Source: Zoogloeaceae bacterium
Lineage (GTDB): Bacteria > Pseudomonadota > Gammaproteobacteria > Burkholderiales > Rhodocyclaceae
Assembly (NCBI GenBank): GCA_024235595.1
Contig: JACKMC010000001.1
Span: forward strand, 893,622 to 957,621
Length of the DNA: 64,000 nt
Reading direction: 5' to 3'
Positions 1 through 8,647 of this stretch are shown here, piece by piece. The translations under genes and the position numbers were made by a program. The notes under the pieces were generated by a model, which saw nothing but the letters and a program-made list of their open reading frames with translations, was not told the DNA's origin and made no database searches. Numbering within the stretch: the stretch's first letter is position 1; each line of letters starts with the position of its first letter.

Positions 1-564
1 GGTCTGGGCGTTCATGCCGTCGGCGTCGGCGATCTGTAGCTGGAAGCGGCCAGCGGTTTTCACCACGTACGCAATGCGCGTGGAGAATACGCCCTTCAGG
101 CCGGTGAGCTTCTCGAACACGAAGTCGGCGATCCGGTGTCCGGTCGCGCGGTGCTGCTGCGCCGTCATGCGCAGTGCGAGGGCGCCGAGTTCCGTCTGGC
201 GTTGGGTGTCGAAGAGGCGAAAACGGACCTCAAGGCGTCCGCCGTCCGCGGGTACCACGCTGCCGACGAGCACCGCATCGGCGCCACGGCCGCGAACGTC
301 CATGAAATCGGGCAGTGCCGTGACCGACATGGGCTGCGAGCCCAGCTCGACGACACTGAACAGCCCGCTGCGCGCAAGATCGCCGCGAACGACTTCGGTG
401 ATGGTGCCCGGGAGGCTGTTCTCTCCTTCGAAGGCTGCGACCGCCACCGGGATGCGGTTTGCGCCGGCTCCCGAGATTTCGATGGCGAGCTGGGCGCGGG
501 CTACCAGGGCCAGCGCCATGAGCGCGAAGCCAAATATGTATCGGGCAAGAAGAGTATGTTTCAT
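1..564 (-). CDS. tolB: TolB, periplasmic Tol-Pal beta-propeller protein (N-terminal part; cut by window edge)
   Basis: This is the N-terminal 188 codons of TolB; the rest lies left of the window. TolB is the periplasmic partner of Pal and TolA in the Tol-Pal system, which keeps the outer membrane anchored during division. The start MKHTLLARY is followed by a hydrophobic signal peptide ending near ALVARA. The visible part is the TolB N-terminal domain (VAAFEGENSLPGTITEVVRG, then DLARSGLFSVVE) and comes before the propeller. GAAAGG lies just upstream of the ATG at 564. It is the last visible gene of the run ybgC-tolQ-tolR-tolA-tolB, in the usual order, 105 bases after tolA. Confidence 0.95.
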   Translation of the reverse strand, partial: MKHTLLARYIFGFALMALALVARAQLAIEISGAGANRIPVAVAAFEGENSLPGTITEVVRGDLARSGLFSVVELGSQPMSVTALPDFMDVRGRGADAVLVGSVVPADGGRLEVRFRLFDTQRQTELGALALRMTAQQHRATGHRIADFVFEKLTGLKGVFSTRIAYVVKTAGRFQLQIADADGMNAQT

Positions 565-669
565 AAAGCCTTTCACCTGCTGCAAATTATACCGAAGGGC
601 CCCGGCGGTCGGTTTTCCTCCGACCGATGGAGCGGCCGGGGCGTCGACCGTCGGATCGTCGCGTTTCGT

Positions 670-1575
670 TCAGTCATCCAGTGGCCTGAACTTCAGGTCG
701 AGGCTGCGGCTGAACAGCTCTGCCTTGTCGGGCTTGGGGAGCGGGCTCGATTTGTGGATCGCCCGTTCGATCGCCCCGTCAAGCGCCGCATCGCCCGAGC
801 TGCGCTTGAGCCTGACCTCGATGACCGTGCCGTCCGGCAACTGGTCGACCTCGAACCTTGCTTCAGGGTTGCCGCTCAGCCCGGGTGGCAGCACGATATT
901 GCCGCGGACCTTGACGCGGATCTTGTTCTGGTAGTCGGCCAGGGCCTTGGCCGAGGCGGCCTGGGCCTGCATGTCGGCAACCCGCGCCGAATCTTCGCGC
1001 ATCAGGGCCTGCTGGCGTGCGTGCTCCGCGTCCTTGGCGAGCATTTCGCGCATTCGGGCGGCTTCGCGCTCCTCGGCCCGCCGATCGGGTTTCGGCTCAG
1101 GCTTTTTCTCGGGCTTGGGCTCCGGTTTTGGCTCAGGCTTCTTCGGTTCAGGTTTCTTCGGCTCGGGTTTCGGCGCCGGCTTCGGTTCGGGTTTCTTCGG
1201 TTCCGGCCGGGGCTCGGGCTTGGGCACGGGTTTGTTTGGCTCCGCCTTGGTTGGGATGTCCGCTGCTTTTGGCGGAATTGGCGCGGGGGCTGGTTTTGGA
1301 ACCGGCCGGGGCTCCGGCTTCGGTTCGGGTTTGGGTATCGGTTTCGGCTCGGGTTTCGGCTCGGGTTTCGGTTGCGCCTTCGGTTCGGGCCTGGGCTTCG
1401 CGGGCGGGGCAAGCTGGTCACCCCGCACGAGCGCGACCTCGACCGTCGCCGGGACTTGCGATTGCCAGTTGAAGCCGTAGACGAGGAAAGCCAACAGCAG
1501 GCCATGGACCAGCGCGGTCAGTGCCAGCGAGGTCCATTTTCCCGACTTCGGGGATGCGGGGCGAGGTCCTTCCAT
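670..1575 (-). CDS. tolA: TolA, inner-membrane-anchored Tol-Pal energy-transducing protein
   Basis: A 301-residue TolA. It has one N-terminal membrane anchor (about residues 13-33), then a long Pro/Lys/Glu-rich region of PKPEP-type repeats (about 50-165). A charged helical stretch (AEEREAARMREMLAKDAEH) follows, and then a C-terminal TonB/TolA-like domain (about 220-301, including GNPEARFEVDQLPDGTVIEV). In family terms TolA is driven by TolQR and reaches through the periplasm to TolB/Pal. In E. coli TolA the middle is an Ala/Lys-rich helix; here much of it is a proline-rich, more TonB-like linker. The low-complexity repeat gives long spurious open frames on both strands. It lies 20 bases after tolR. 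Confidence 0.95.
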   Translation of the reverse strand: MEGPRPASPKSGKWTSLALTALVHGLLLAFLVYGFNWQSQVPATVEVALVRGDQLAPPAKPRPEPKAQPKPEPKPEPKPIPKPEPKPEPRPVPKPAPAPIPPKAADIPTKAEPNKPVPKPEPRPEPKKPEPKPAPKPEPKKPEPKKPEPKPEPKPEKKPEPKPDRRAEEREAARMREMLAKDAEHARQQALMREDSARVADMQAQAASAKALADYQNKIRVKVRGNIVLPPGLSGNPEARFEVDQLPDGTVIEVRLKRSSGDAALDGAIERAIHKSSPLPKPDKAELFSRSLDLKFRPLDD

Positions 1576-1595
1576 TCCGGGTACCGCTCCGCGCT

Positions 1596-2000
1596 TCAGC
1601 TGCGACCGGGCTGCACGAGCAGTCCGATCTTCTGCAGGCCTTCGCGCTGCAGCAGGTCCATCACATCGAGAATCATCTCGTAGGGGGCTTTGCGGTCACC
1701 CGCAATCACCATCGGCTGCTGGGGGTTGTCGGCCTGGATTTCGCGCAGGCGCGCCACCAGTTGTTCGCGGGACACGTCGTGCTGCTGGCCGCCGGGTTCG
1801 CGCATCTTGAGGCTGCCATCGGCCGCCACCTCGACCTCCACGGGCGGGGTCTGCACCATCGAGGCGCTGCCGACGCTGGGAAGATCCACGGTGCCGGTCT
1901 GGATCATCGGTGCGGTGACCATGAAGATCACCAGCAGCACCAGCATCACGTCGATGTAGGGCACCACGTTGATCTGGTTCATGAGTCGGCGCTGTCGCAT
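1596..2000 (-). CDS. tolR: TolR, Tol-Pal proton-motive-force component
   Basis: 134-residue ExbD/TolR family protein. A short cytosolic N-terminus (MRQRRLMNQI) leads into a single membrane helix containing the conserved aspartate (VVPYIDVMLVLLV, Asp17) thought to carry protons. A periplasmic domain follows, ending in the usual amphipathic segment (ILDVMDLLQREGLQKIGLL). With TolQ it forms the motor that energises TolA. The start is backed by GGAG a few bases upstream (GGAGAACCCC before ATG). It sits 18 bases after tolQ in the same operon. Length is typical of the family. Confidence 0.95.
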   Translation of the reverse strand: MRQRRLMNQINVVPYIDVMLVLLVIFMVTAPMIQTGTVDLPSVGSASMVQTPPVEVEVAADGSLKMREPGGQQHDVSREQLVARLREIQADNPQQPMVIAGDRKAPYEMILDVMDLLQREGLQKIGLLVQPGRS

Positions 2001-2018
2001 GGGGTTCTCCGGGTCCGC

Positions 2019-2693
2019 TCAGCGCAACTGCCGTTGCAGGATGTTCGAGAACTCTTCCATGAAGCTCTCGAAGCGGATCGACAAGCGGTCGATGTCATGC
2101 GCGAAGCGGTTGTACGCGACCACCGCCGGAATCGCGGCGAACAGGCCGATGGCCGTTGCCACCAACGCTTCGGCGATGCCTGGAGCGACGTGCGCGAGGG
2201 TGGCCTGGCCGACATTGGCGAGGCCGCGAAACGCGTTCATGATGCCCCATACGGTGCCGAAGAGGCCGACGTAGGGCGAAACCGAACCCACCGAGGCGAG
2301 AAACGCGAGATGGGCTTCGAGTTCGTCGACCTCGCGCTGGTAGGTGGCACGCATGGCGCGGCGGGCACCGTCCATGGTCGCCACGTTGTCCATGTTCTTG
2401 CCCCGCAGCTTGGCGAACTCCCGGTAGCCCGATTCGAAGATGCGCTCCATCGCGCCGGCATGGTGGCGGTCGCTCACCGCGCTCTGGTAGAGGCTGTTGA
2501 GGTCGCCGCCGCTCCAGAAATCCCGCTCGAAGCGATTTGTCTTGCTGCGGGCCGCCCGGATGGCGAAGGACTTGCGGAATATCCAGTACCAGGACATGAA
2601 TGAGACGACCGCGAGCAGCGCCATGACCAGCTTGACGACCAGGCTGGCATTGGAGATCAGGCTCAGGATCGAAAGATCGGTGGTGACGGTCAT
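2019..2693 (-). CDS. tolQ: TolQ, Tol-Pal proton channel subunit
   Basis: 224-residue MotA/TolQ/ExbB family protein with three predicted membrane helices (about residues 13-35, 130-155 and 165-185). The conserved C-terminal region reads VSPYVGLFGTVWGIMNAF and later GIAEALVATAIGLFAAIPAV. TolQ forms the proton channel with TolR. Its ATG overlaps the stop of ybgC by four bases (ATGA), so the two are probably translationally coupled. Length and motifs match the family closely. Confidence 0.96.
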   Translation of the reverse strand: MTVTTDLSILSLISNASLVVKLVMALLAVVSFMSWYWIFRKSFAIRAARSKTNRFERDFWSGGDLNSLYQSAVSDRHHAGAMERIFESGYREFAKLRGKNMDNVATMDGARRAMRATYQREVDELEAHLAFLASVGSVSPYVGLFGTVWGIMNAFRGLANVGQATLAHVAPGIAEALVATAIGLFAAIPAVVAYNRFAHDIDRLSIRFESFMEEFSNILQRQLR

Positions 2694-3136
2694 GAAGAGG
2701 AGGAAGAAAGAAGTTGTTGACGTACGTCGGCGGGAATCGCCGTTGCCTTGCGGCGGGAAGTGTCGATGCAGGCGATGTCGACAGCGGCCTCGAACAGGAG
2801 TGTCCCGTTACACAGAATCCTTTGGCCGAAACTCAGGCTCGCGCGGCCGAGTCTGACGATGCTGGTATGGGTCAAGAGGGTGTCGTCGAGCAGGGCCGGA
2901 GCGAGGTAATCGGCCCGCAGCGAACGGACCACGAAGACGATGCCGCGTGCCTCGCGCAACGCCTGCTGTTCGAAGCCGGCGGCGCGCAGGTATTCGGTGC
3001 GGGCTCGTTCGCAGAAGCGCAGGTAGTTCGCGTAATAAACCATTCCGGCCGCGTCGGTGTCTTCGTAGTAGACGCGAACGGGCCACTCGAAGGGCGTCGG
3101 GGCCTGATCCGGAGCGGGCGGTGGGGCTGCATGCAT
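2690..3136 (-). CDS. ybgC: YbgC, tol-pal-associated acyl-CoA thioesterase (hot-dog fold)
   Basis: 148-residue 4-hydroxybenzoyl-CoA thioesterase-like protein. The active-site motif YYEDTDAAGMVYYANYLRF is complete and holds the catalytic Asp. YbgC hydrolyses acyl-CoA and commonly heads the tol-pal operon, as it does here. The first 15 or so residues are Pro/Ala-rich. The region 3137-3339 separates it from a divergent STAS-domain gene and probably holds both promoters; it includes a short hairpin GGACAATTTGTGTCC. Confidence 0.94.
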   Translation of the reverse strand: MHAAPPPAPDQAPTPFEWPVRVYYEDTDAAGMVYYANYLRFCERARTEYLRAAGFEQQALREARGIVFVVRSLRADYLAPALLDDTLLTHTSIVRLGRASLSFGQRILCNGTLLFEAAVDIACIDTSRRKATAIPADVRQQLLSSSSS

Positions 3137-3339
3137 GGCGCCGATTCTAACCGATAAGCGCTGGGCGACTTTGGCTCCTGGGGAGGGACAATTTGTGTCC
3201 GAAGGTAAGCGGCGCGTGCGGATGCCGATGCTGTTTCATCCAAATGGTGGCAAGCGAGCGTAATTAACGGCAAAGCCGCGGCAGCGGTGATAACCTTCAG
3301 ACCGAAGCTGCAATGGCAAGGCCATGGTGAGGTGCTAGT

Positions 3340-4497
3340 TTGGCGATCTCGTTTTTCGGCAAGAAGCCCGGGGCTGATCAACGGGCACGTGGGGGCACGG
3401 CCGGTGGAAAGCCCGCGCCGCGCTCCGAGTTGTCGACGCTCGATTTCTCGGGCGCGGGGGATATCGGTCGTGCGCTCGCCCAATGTGCCGACAAGGTCGA
3501 AGTGCTCGAGGGGGGCGACGCCTTGCTGGCGGTCGCCGAGGAAGCGGCGATGCTGTTTGCCAATGGCAATGACGTCGAGGCTGCGAGCGTGCTGGAGGCC
3601 GCACTGGACGGGGCTGTCGGTGAGGAGGCGGGCGAGGGGCTCTGGCTGATGCTGCTCGATCTACATCGCCTCGCCGGAGAGCGACCCCGCTTCGATCAGC
3701 GCAGTGCCGCCTATGCAGCGCGCTTCGAGAAGTCGTCGCCCTCGTGGGAGGACCTCTCGGTTGCGCCGCCGGCGCCCGAGGCCGGCGCGATCCCCTGCGT
3801 GACCCTCAACGGCACCCTCTCGGGCCAGGCCGCCCAGCAGTTCGGCAAGCTGGTCGAATTCGCCCGCGGTAACGGCGGGGTGCGCCTCGACCTCGGGCGT
3901 TTGCGTGGTGCCGACGACATCGGATGCGAGATCCTGCGCAGTACGCTCGCCGAACTCAGGCGCGAACGCATCGGCTTCGAACTCCTCAATTGCGGGCATC
4001 TGGCCGGAATGCTCGGCGGCCAACTCGCCTGCGGGCGCCGCGAGCGGCAGGCGTCGTGGAAACTGCTGTTCGATCTGCTGCAGTGCGCCGGGGAGTTCGA
4101 CCGCTTCGAGGAACTCGCGATCGATTACGCGATCACCTTCGAGGAGTCCCCGCCCTCATGGGAGACGCCGTCCGTGGCGAATGCCGTCGCTCCCAGCAAG
4201 CGTGATGCGGCGGTGCGCCCTGACAACGACTTTCGGCTCACGGGGGACATCACCGCCAGCGAACAGGGGCAGCTGCGCAAGCTTGCCGCCTTCGCGGCCG
4301 AGCGCGCGATGGTCGATGTCGACTGCTCGCGGCTGCGCCGGGTGGACTTCGTTTCGGCGGGCATTTTCTTCAATATCCTGGCGACCCTGCGCTCGCAGGG
4401 TAAACTTGTGGTCTTCAGACACGTCAACAACATGGTGGCGGCGTTGCTCAGGGTGATGGGGGTCGACCAGGTGGCCCAGATCGTGACCCGCCGGTAG
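3340..4497 (+). CDS. Protein with two STAS-like domains
   Basis: 385-residue cytosolic protein. I chose a TTG start at 3340 because it gives MAISFFGKKPG and has GAGGTG upstream; no better ATG exists. A first STAS-like domain (about residues 150-225, LNGTLSGQAAQQFGKLVEF) and a second (about 297-385, LTGDITASEQGQLRKLAAF) are separated by a helical region. The sequence before each STAS domain is duplicated: compare AAYAARFEKSSPSWEDLSVA with IDYAITFEESPPSWETPSVA. STAS domains bind partners in anti-sigma antagonist or signalling systems, so a protein-interaction role is likely; no enzyme motif is visible. It lies 28 bases before hslV. Confidence 0.75.
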   Translation: MAISFFGKKPGADQRARGGTAGGKPAPRSELSTLDFSGAGDIGRALAQCADKVEVLEGGDALLAVAEEAAMLFANGNDVEAASVLEAALDGAVGEEAGEGLWLMLLDLHRLAGERPRFDQRSAAYAARFEKSSPSWEDLSVAPPAPEAGAIPCVTLNGTLSGQAAQQFGKLVEFARGNGGVRLDLGRLRGADDIGCEILRSTLAELRRERIGFELLNCGHLAGMLGGQLACGRRERQASWKLLFDLLQCAGEFDRFEELAIDYAITFEESPPSWETPSVANAVAPSKRDAAVRPDNDFRLTGDITASEQGQLRKLAAFAAERAMVDVDCSRLRRVDFVSAGIFFNILATLRSQGKLVVFRHVNNMVAALLRVMGVDQVAQIVTRR

Positions 4498-4525
4498 CGT
4501 CTGCGACCTCAGTGGAATATCCGGC

Positions 4526-5065
4526 ATGGAACAGTATCACGGCACCACCATTCTTTCGGTGAGGCGCGGAAACCGGGTGGCGCTCGGCGGAGATGGGCAG
4601 GTCACGCTCGGCAATATCGTCATCAAGGCCACCGCGCGCAAGGTACGTCGCATCTACCAGGAGAAGATCCTCGCGGGCTTCGCCGGCGGCACGGCCGACG
4701 CCTTCACCCTTTTCGAGCGCTTCGAAGAGAAGCTCGAGAAGCACCAGGGGCATCTGCTGCGCAGCGCGGTCGAGCTCGCCAAGGACTGGCGCACCGACCG
4801 CATGCTGCGCCGCCTCGAGGCGATGCTGGCGGTGGCCGACCGGGAGAACTCGCTGATCATCACCGGCAACGGCGATGTGCTCGAACCGGAGCACGGCATC
4901 GTCGCGATTGGCAGCGGCGGCGCCTATGCCCAGTCGGCGGCGCGCGCTTTGCTGGAAAATACCGAGATGCCTCCCGAGGATATCGTCGCGCGTTCGCTGG
5001 AGATTGCTGGCGATCTATGCATCTATACCAACCAGAGCCATACGATCGAGTTGATCGAAGGCTGA
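4526..5065 (+). CDS. hslV: HslV, peptidase subunit of the HslVU protease
   Basis: 179-residue proteasome-beta-like Thr protease. The N-terminus MEQYHGTTILSV is cleaved in the family so that the first Thr of the TT pair (Thr7) becomes the catalytic nucleophile. The GGDGQVTLG and SGGAYAQSAARAL motifs are present. HslV forms a double hexamer capped by HslU and degrades misfolded proteins in the cytosol. It is followed 64 bases later by hslU, the usual arrangement. Confidence 0.97.
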   Translation: MEQYHGTTILSVRRGNRVALGGDGQVTLGNIVIKATARKVRRIYQEKILAGFAGGTADAFTLFERFEEKLEKHQGHLLRSAVELAKDWRTDRMLRRLEAMLAVADRENSLIITGNGDVLEPEHGIVAIGSGGAYAQSAARALLENTEMPPEDIVARSLEIAGDLCIYTNQSHTIELIEG

Positions 5066-5129
5066 GCCCCTTGCCGCCAATCCACCCCGGCTTGGCCGGC
5101 CGCCGAAAATTCCTTTCCGGTATCGAACC

Positions 5130-6464
5130 ATGACCCAGATGACCCCGCCGGAGATTGTCTCCGAACTGGACAAACACATTGTCGGCCAGGCCCGTGCCAA
5201 GCGTGCCGTGGCCATCGCGCTGCGCAATCGCTGGCGGCGCGCGCAGGTCGAGGAGCCGCTTCGCTCCGAGATTACGCCCAAGAACATCCTCATGATCGGC
5301 CCCACGGGGGTCGGCAAGACCGAGATCGCGCGCCGCCTCGCGCGGCTGGCAAACGCGCCCTTCATCAAGGTCGAGGCGACCAAATTCACCGAGGTCGGCT
5401 ATGTCGGGCGGGATGTCGAGACGATCATCCGCGATCTCGTCGAGGTCGCCATCAAGGACGGGCGCGACCAGGCGATGAAGCGGGTGCGCGACCGCGCCAT
5501 GGACAACGCCGAAGATCGCGTTCTCGACGCACTGCTGCCACCGGCCCGGGCGGTCGGCTTCGGCACCGATGCCGCGCCGGCCGAGGAGTCCTCCACGCGG
5601 CAGAAATTCCGCAAGAAGCTGCGCGAGGGCGAACTCGACGACAAGGAGATCGAGATCGAGGTTTCGTCGGTGGGCATGGGCGCGGAAATCTTCGCCCCGC
5701 CGGGCATGGAGGAACTCACCCAGCAGATCCAGGGGATGTTCCAGAACCTCGGCAATGCGCGCAAGAAGACCGCGAAGATGAAGGTCACCGAAGCGCTCAA
5801 GGTGCTCGCCGACGAGGAGGCGCTGCGGCTCATCAATGACGAGGAAGTCAAGACCGATGCGGTGCGATCGGTGGAGCAGAACGGCATCGTCTTTCTCGAC
5901 GAGATCGACAAGATCGCGGCGCGCTCGAATTCGCAGGGCGCGGATGTGTCGCGCCAGGGGGTCCAGCGCGACCTGCTGCCGCTGGTGGAAGGCACCACGG
6001 TCAGCACCAAGTACGGCATGGTGCGTACCGATCACATCCTGTTCATCGCCAGCGGGGCGTTTCATCTGTCGAAGCCGTCGGATCTGATCCCCGAGATGCA
6101 GGGGCGCTTCCCGATCCGGGTCGAGCTCGATTCGCTGTCGGTGGACGACTTCGCCTGCATCCTCACCAGTACCGACGCCTGCCTGACCCGCCAGTACGAG
6201 GCTCTGTTGCAGACCGAGGGCGTGACGCTCGACTTCCGCGACGAGGGCATCCGCAGGCTGGCCGAGATCGCTTTTCAGGTGAACGAAAAGACCGAGAACA
6301 TCGGCGCCCGCCGCCTCTACACGGTGATGGAAAAGCTGCTCGAAGAGGTCGCCTTCGATGCCGGCAGGATCGGCCTCGACACGCTGGTGATCGATGCGGG
6401 CTATGTCGACAGCCGCCTCGAGGTGCTGGCCCAGCGTGAGGATCTGGCCCGCTACGTGCTTTGA
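5130..6464 (+). CDS. hslU: HslU, AAA+ ATPase of the HslVU protease
   Basis: 444-residue ClpX-like AAA+ unfoldase. Walker A is GPTGVGKTE (near residue 57) and Walker B is IVFLDEIDKIA. The inserted I-domain runs from about 110 to 240, and the C-terminal tail ends in the short hydrophobic sequence (EDLARYVL) that docks into HslV. ATP hydrolysis threads substrates into HslV. Length is normal for the family. It is in an operon with hslV. Confidence 0.97.
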   Translation: MTQMTPPEIVSELDKHIVGQARAKRAVAIALRNRWRRAQVEEPLRSEITPKNILMIGPTGVGKTEIARRLARLANAPFIKVEATKFTEVGYVGRDVETIIRDLVEVAIKDGRDQAMKRVRDRAMDNAEDRVLDALLPPARAVGFGTDAAPAEESSTRQKFRKKLREGELDDKEIEIEVSSVGMGAEIFAPPGMEELTQQIQGMFQNLGNARKKTAKMKVTEALKVLADEEALRLINDEEVKTDAVRSVEQNGIVFLDEIDKIAARSNSQGADVSRQGVQRDLLPLVEGTTVSTKYGMVRTDHILFIASGAFHLSKPSDLIPEMQGRFPIRVELDSLSVDDFACILTSTDACLTRQYEALLQTEGVTLDFRDEGIRRLAEIAFQVNEKTENIGARRLYTVMEKLLEEVAFDAGRIGLDTLVIDAGYVDSRLEVLAQREDLARYVL

Positions 6465-6496
6465 TGCCGTGGCAGTGCGCTGATCGGTGGTGAAGC

Positions 6497-6627
6497 GATT
6501 GGGGATTGGAAAGACCTCGCCGCGGAATCGCTTTGCGGCTAAGGTTGCGTCTGGTGGGCGATGCGGCTGCAGGATTCGCCGGCCGGCCCAAGCAATCACC
6601 AGTCGCTGACAGCGATCACCAACCCCC
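6497..6627 (+). repeat. Degenerate heptamer repeat pair between hslU and the AEC transporter gene
   Basis: Shortly after the hslU stop lie two tandem heptamers, GATTGGG and GATTGGA (6497-6510). Just before the next start codon lies a C-rich inverted counterpart at 6593-6627 that reads on the other strand as TTGGTGA-type units. This is the same layout as at 18305-18386, 19320-19490 and 42197-42309, although this copy is the most degenerate. It supports placing the AEC start at 6639 rather than upstream. Confidence 0.5.
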
Positions 6628-6638
6628 AGTGGCGCCCC

Positions 6639-7520
6639 ATGCTCATCCGCATCGTTTCGATCCTTTTCCCGCTGTTCGCCATCACGGCCCTGGGCTTCAT
6701 GGTGGGCCGCTGGATGAAGCCCGACCTCTCCCATGCCAACAAGCTGAACATGGACGTGTTCGTACCGGCGCTGGTGTTCTCGGCGCTGGCCAACAAGTCT
6801 TTCGAGGTGGCGCAATACGTGCCCCTGGGGATCGCTACCCTGGTCCTGGTGGTGGGCTCCGGTCTCGCCGCCTGGGCCGCGTCCAAACCGCTTGGGCAGG
6901 ACCCGAGAACGCTGGTGCCGCCGATGATGTTCAACAACTGCGGCAATCTCGGCCTGCCGCTGGCGGTGCTGGCATTCGGCGATGCCGCGCTGGCGCCGGC
7001 GGTGGTGATGTTCATGGTCTCGAACCTGCTGCATTTCTCGTTTGGGGCGTGGCTGCTGGACCATCACATCCGCATCGTCAACCTGTGGCGGATTCCCTCC
7101 GTGCTGGCTACCTTCGCGGGCATCGCCGTGAGCCTGGCAGGCTTCGAGGTGTGGCCGCCATTGATGGTGGCGATCAAGATGCTCGGCGATATCGCCATCC
7201 CGCTGATGCTGTTGGGGCTTGGCGTGCGCCTCACCGATTCGCGAATATCCGAGATAAGGCTCGGCCTCATCGGCGCCTCCGCCCGCCCGCTGATCGGCAT
7301 GCTGCTGGCGGTGCTGGTGATGCAGGTGATCGATCTCTCGCAGCAGGAGCAGGCCTTGCTGCTGGTATTCGGCGCACTGCCGCCGGCGGTGCTGAACTAC
7401 ATTTTCGCCGAACGCTACAACCAGGAGCCGGAGAAAGTGGCCTCGATGGTCCTGATAGGCAACATCGCCTCGCTGGTTTTCCTCTCGGCCGCGCTGGCGG
7501 TTGCGCTCCCCGAGGCCTGA
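6639..7520 (+). CDS. AEC family transporter (auxin efflux carrier-like permease)
   Basis: 293-residue inner-membrane transporter with about ten membrane helices in two groups of five. The N-terminus MLIRIVSILFPLFAITALGF and the mid-protein segment MMFNNCGNLGLPLAVLAFGD are typical of the AEC family; the second is the conserved crossover-like region with Asn-Asn and Gly-Asn-x-Gly. Members export or import small organic acids, but the substrate cannot be read from sequence. An in-frame ATG at 6561 would add 26 poorly conserved residues overlapping repeat DNA, so the later start was chosen although its ribosome-binding site is weak. Confidence 0.85.
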   Translation: MLIRIVSILFPLFAITALGFMVGRWMKPDLSHANKLNMDVFVPALVFSALANKSFEVAQYVPLGIATLVLVVGSGLAAWAASKPLGQDPRTLVPPMMFNNCGNLGLPLAVLAFGDAALAPAVVMFMVSNLLHFSFGAWLLDHHIRIVNLWRIPSVLATFAGIAVSLAGFEVWPPLMVAIKMLGDIAIPLMLLGLGVRLTDSRISEIRLGLIGASARPLIGMLLAVLVMQVIDLSQQEQALLLVFGALPPAVLNYIFAERYNQEPEKVASMVLIGNIASLVFLSAALAVALPEA

Positions 7521-7604
7521 TTCGCCGTCCGCTCGTTGGCATGGCATCGAACGCCTGCGGCCGCGCAGCGTCGAACCGGCAACACTTCACGCAAGGGAGA
7601 AAAC

Positions 7605-8315
7605 ATGACCGAACTGGTTTTTCGCAACGACGCTTACGCGCGGCTGTGCGAGGCGCGCGTGCTGCGGGTGGTCGGCAGGCAGGTGCTGCTCGACCGCACC
7701 GTGTTCTATCCCGCGGGCGGCGGCCAGCCGGGCGATACCGGTGAGCTGGTGACACCCGAGGACCTGCGCCTGCGGGTGATCGACACCGTCAAGGGAGAGG
7801 CGCCCGACGAGGTGATGCACGTGCTGGCCGACGATGCACAGGCGCCGCCGCCCGGCACCATCGTCACCGCGGCGATCGACTGGCCGCGCCGCCACCGTCT
7901 GATGCGCTTCCATACCGCCTTGCACCTGCTCTGCGCAGTGGTCCAGGCGCCGGTAAGTGGCGGCCGGATGGCGCCCGAGAAGGCCCACCTCGATTTCGAC
8001 ATCGAGATGGACAAGCTGGTCGCCACCGAGATCGAGGACAGGCTCAACGCGCTTGTCGCCGCCGACACGCCGGTCGAGATCGGCCACATCAGCGACGAGG
8101 AGCTCGATGCCAAGCCGGATCTGGTCAAGACCATGTCGGTGCAGCCGCCGCGTGGCCAGGGAAGGGTCCGTACGGTCCGTATCCCAGGCGTGGACCTGCA
8201 GCCCTGCGGCGGCACCCACCTTGCCCGCACCGGCGAGATCGGACCGCTCAAGGTGCTTCGCATACGCTCAGAGGGCAAGCGCAACAAGCGGGTGACGATC
8301 GCCTTCGCCGAGTGA
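7605..8315 (+). CDS. AlaX-type alanyl-tRNA editing hydrolase
   Basis: 236-residue stand-alone relative of the AlaRS editing domain. Zinc-site residues are seen as HTALH (in RFHTALHLL) and CGGTH (in LQPCGGTHLARTGEIG). Such proteins hydrolyse mischarged Ser- or Gly-tRNA(Ala) and so guard translation fidelity. AAGGGAG lies about 6 bases before the ATG at 7605 and decides the start over an upstream in-frame ATG. The stop is followed 4 bases later by the DUF2007 gene, suggesting one transcript. Confidence 0.9.
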   Translation: MTELVFRNDAYARLCEARVLRVVGRQVLLDRTVFYPAGGGQPGDTGELVTPEDLRLRVIDTVKGEAPDEVMHVLADDAQAPPPGTIVTAAIDWPRRHRLMRFHTALHLLCAVVQAPVSGGRMAPEKAHLDFDIEMDKLVATEIEDRLNALVAADTPVEIGHISDEELDAKPDLVKTMSVQPPRGQGRVRTVRIPGVDLQPCGGTHLARTGEIGPLKVLRIRSEGKRNKRVTIAFAE

Positions 8316-8319
8316 TGCG

Positions 8320-8634
8320 ATGAAGCTGCTGACGCGCTGCGCCAATCTCGTCGAGGCCCACCACTGGGCGAACCTGCTGCAGGCTGCGGGCATCCGTGCA
8401 GAAGTGCGCAACACCTGGCTCTCCGGCGCGGTCGGAGACATCCCGCAGCGGGAGACCTGGCCTCAACTGTGGGTGCCGGTGGCACAGGACGAGGCCGCGG
8501 CGATGGACGTCATCGAGGCCGCCGGGCGCGATGCCGGCAAGCTGCCGGTGTGGCGCTGCCGCTGTGGCGAACTGCTCGAAGGCCAGTTCGCCCAGTGCTG
8601 GAACTGCGGCGCGAGCCGCCCCGGCGCGGCCTGA
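8320..8634 (+). CDS. DUF2007-type protein with C-terminal zinc ribbon
   Basis: 104-residue small cytosolic protein. Residues 1-70 match the DUF2007 'putative signal-transducing' fold (KLLTRCANLVEAHHWANLL, then the WPQLWVPVAQDEAAAMDVI pattern). The last 30 residues hold two Cys pairs (CRCGE and CWNCG), a probable zinc ribbon. Its exact function is unknown. It sits immediately after the AlaX-like gene, probably co-transcribed, and converges on gorA. Confidence 0.82.
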   Translation: MKLLTRCANLVEAHHWANLLQAAGIRAEVRNTWLSGAVGDIPQRETWPQLWVPVAQDEAAAMDVIEAAGRDAGKLPVWRCRCGELLEGQFAQCWNCGASRPGAA

Positions 8635-8647
8635 GCGACGGCCCAGC

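Noticed and set aside
1002..1505. Several overlapping frames rich in Arg/Ser/Pro on both strands at the tolA repeats
   Set aside because: They are side products of the PKPEP repeat in tolA and have no family features.
4860..7547. Very long open frame (about 895 codons) on the minus strand across hslV, hslU and the AEC gene
   Set aside because: It runs antisense to clear hslVU and AEC coding sequence; its composition (His/Arg/Gln-rich) is that of GC-skewed shadow frames.
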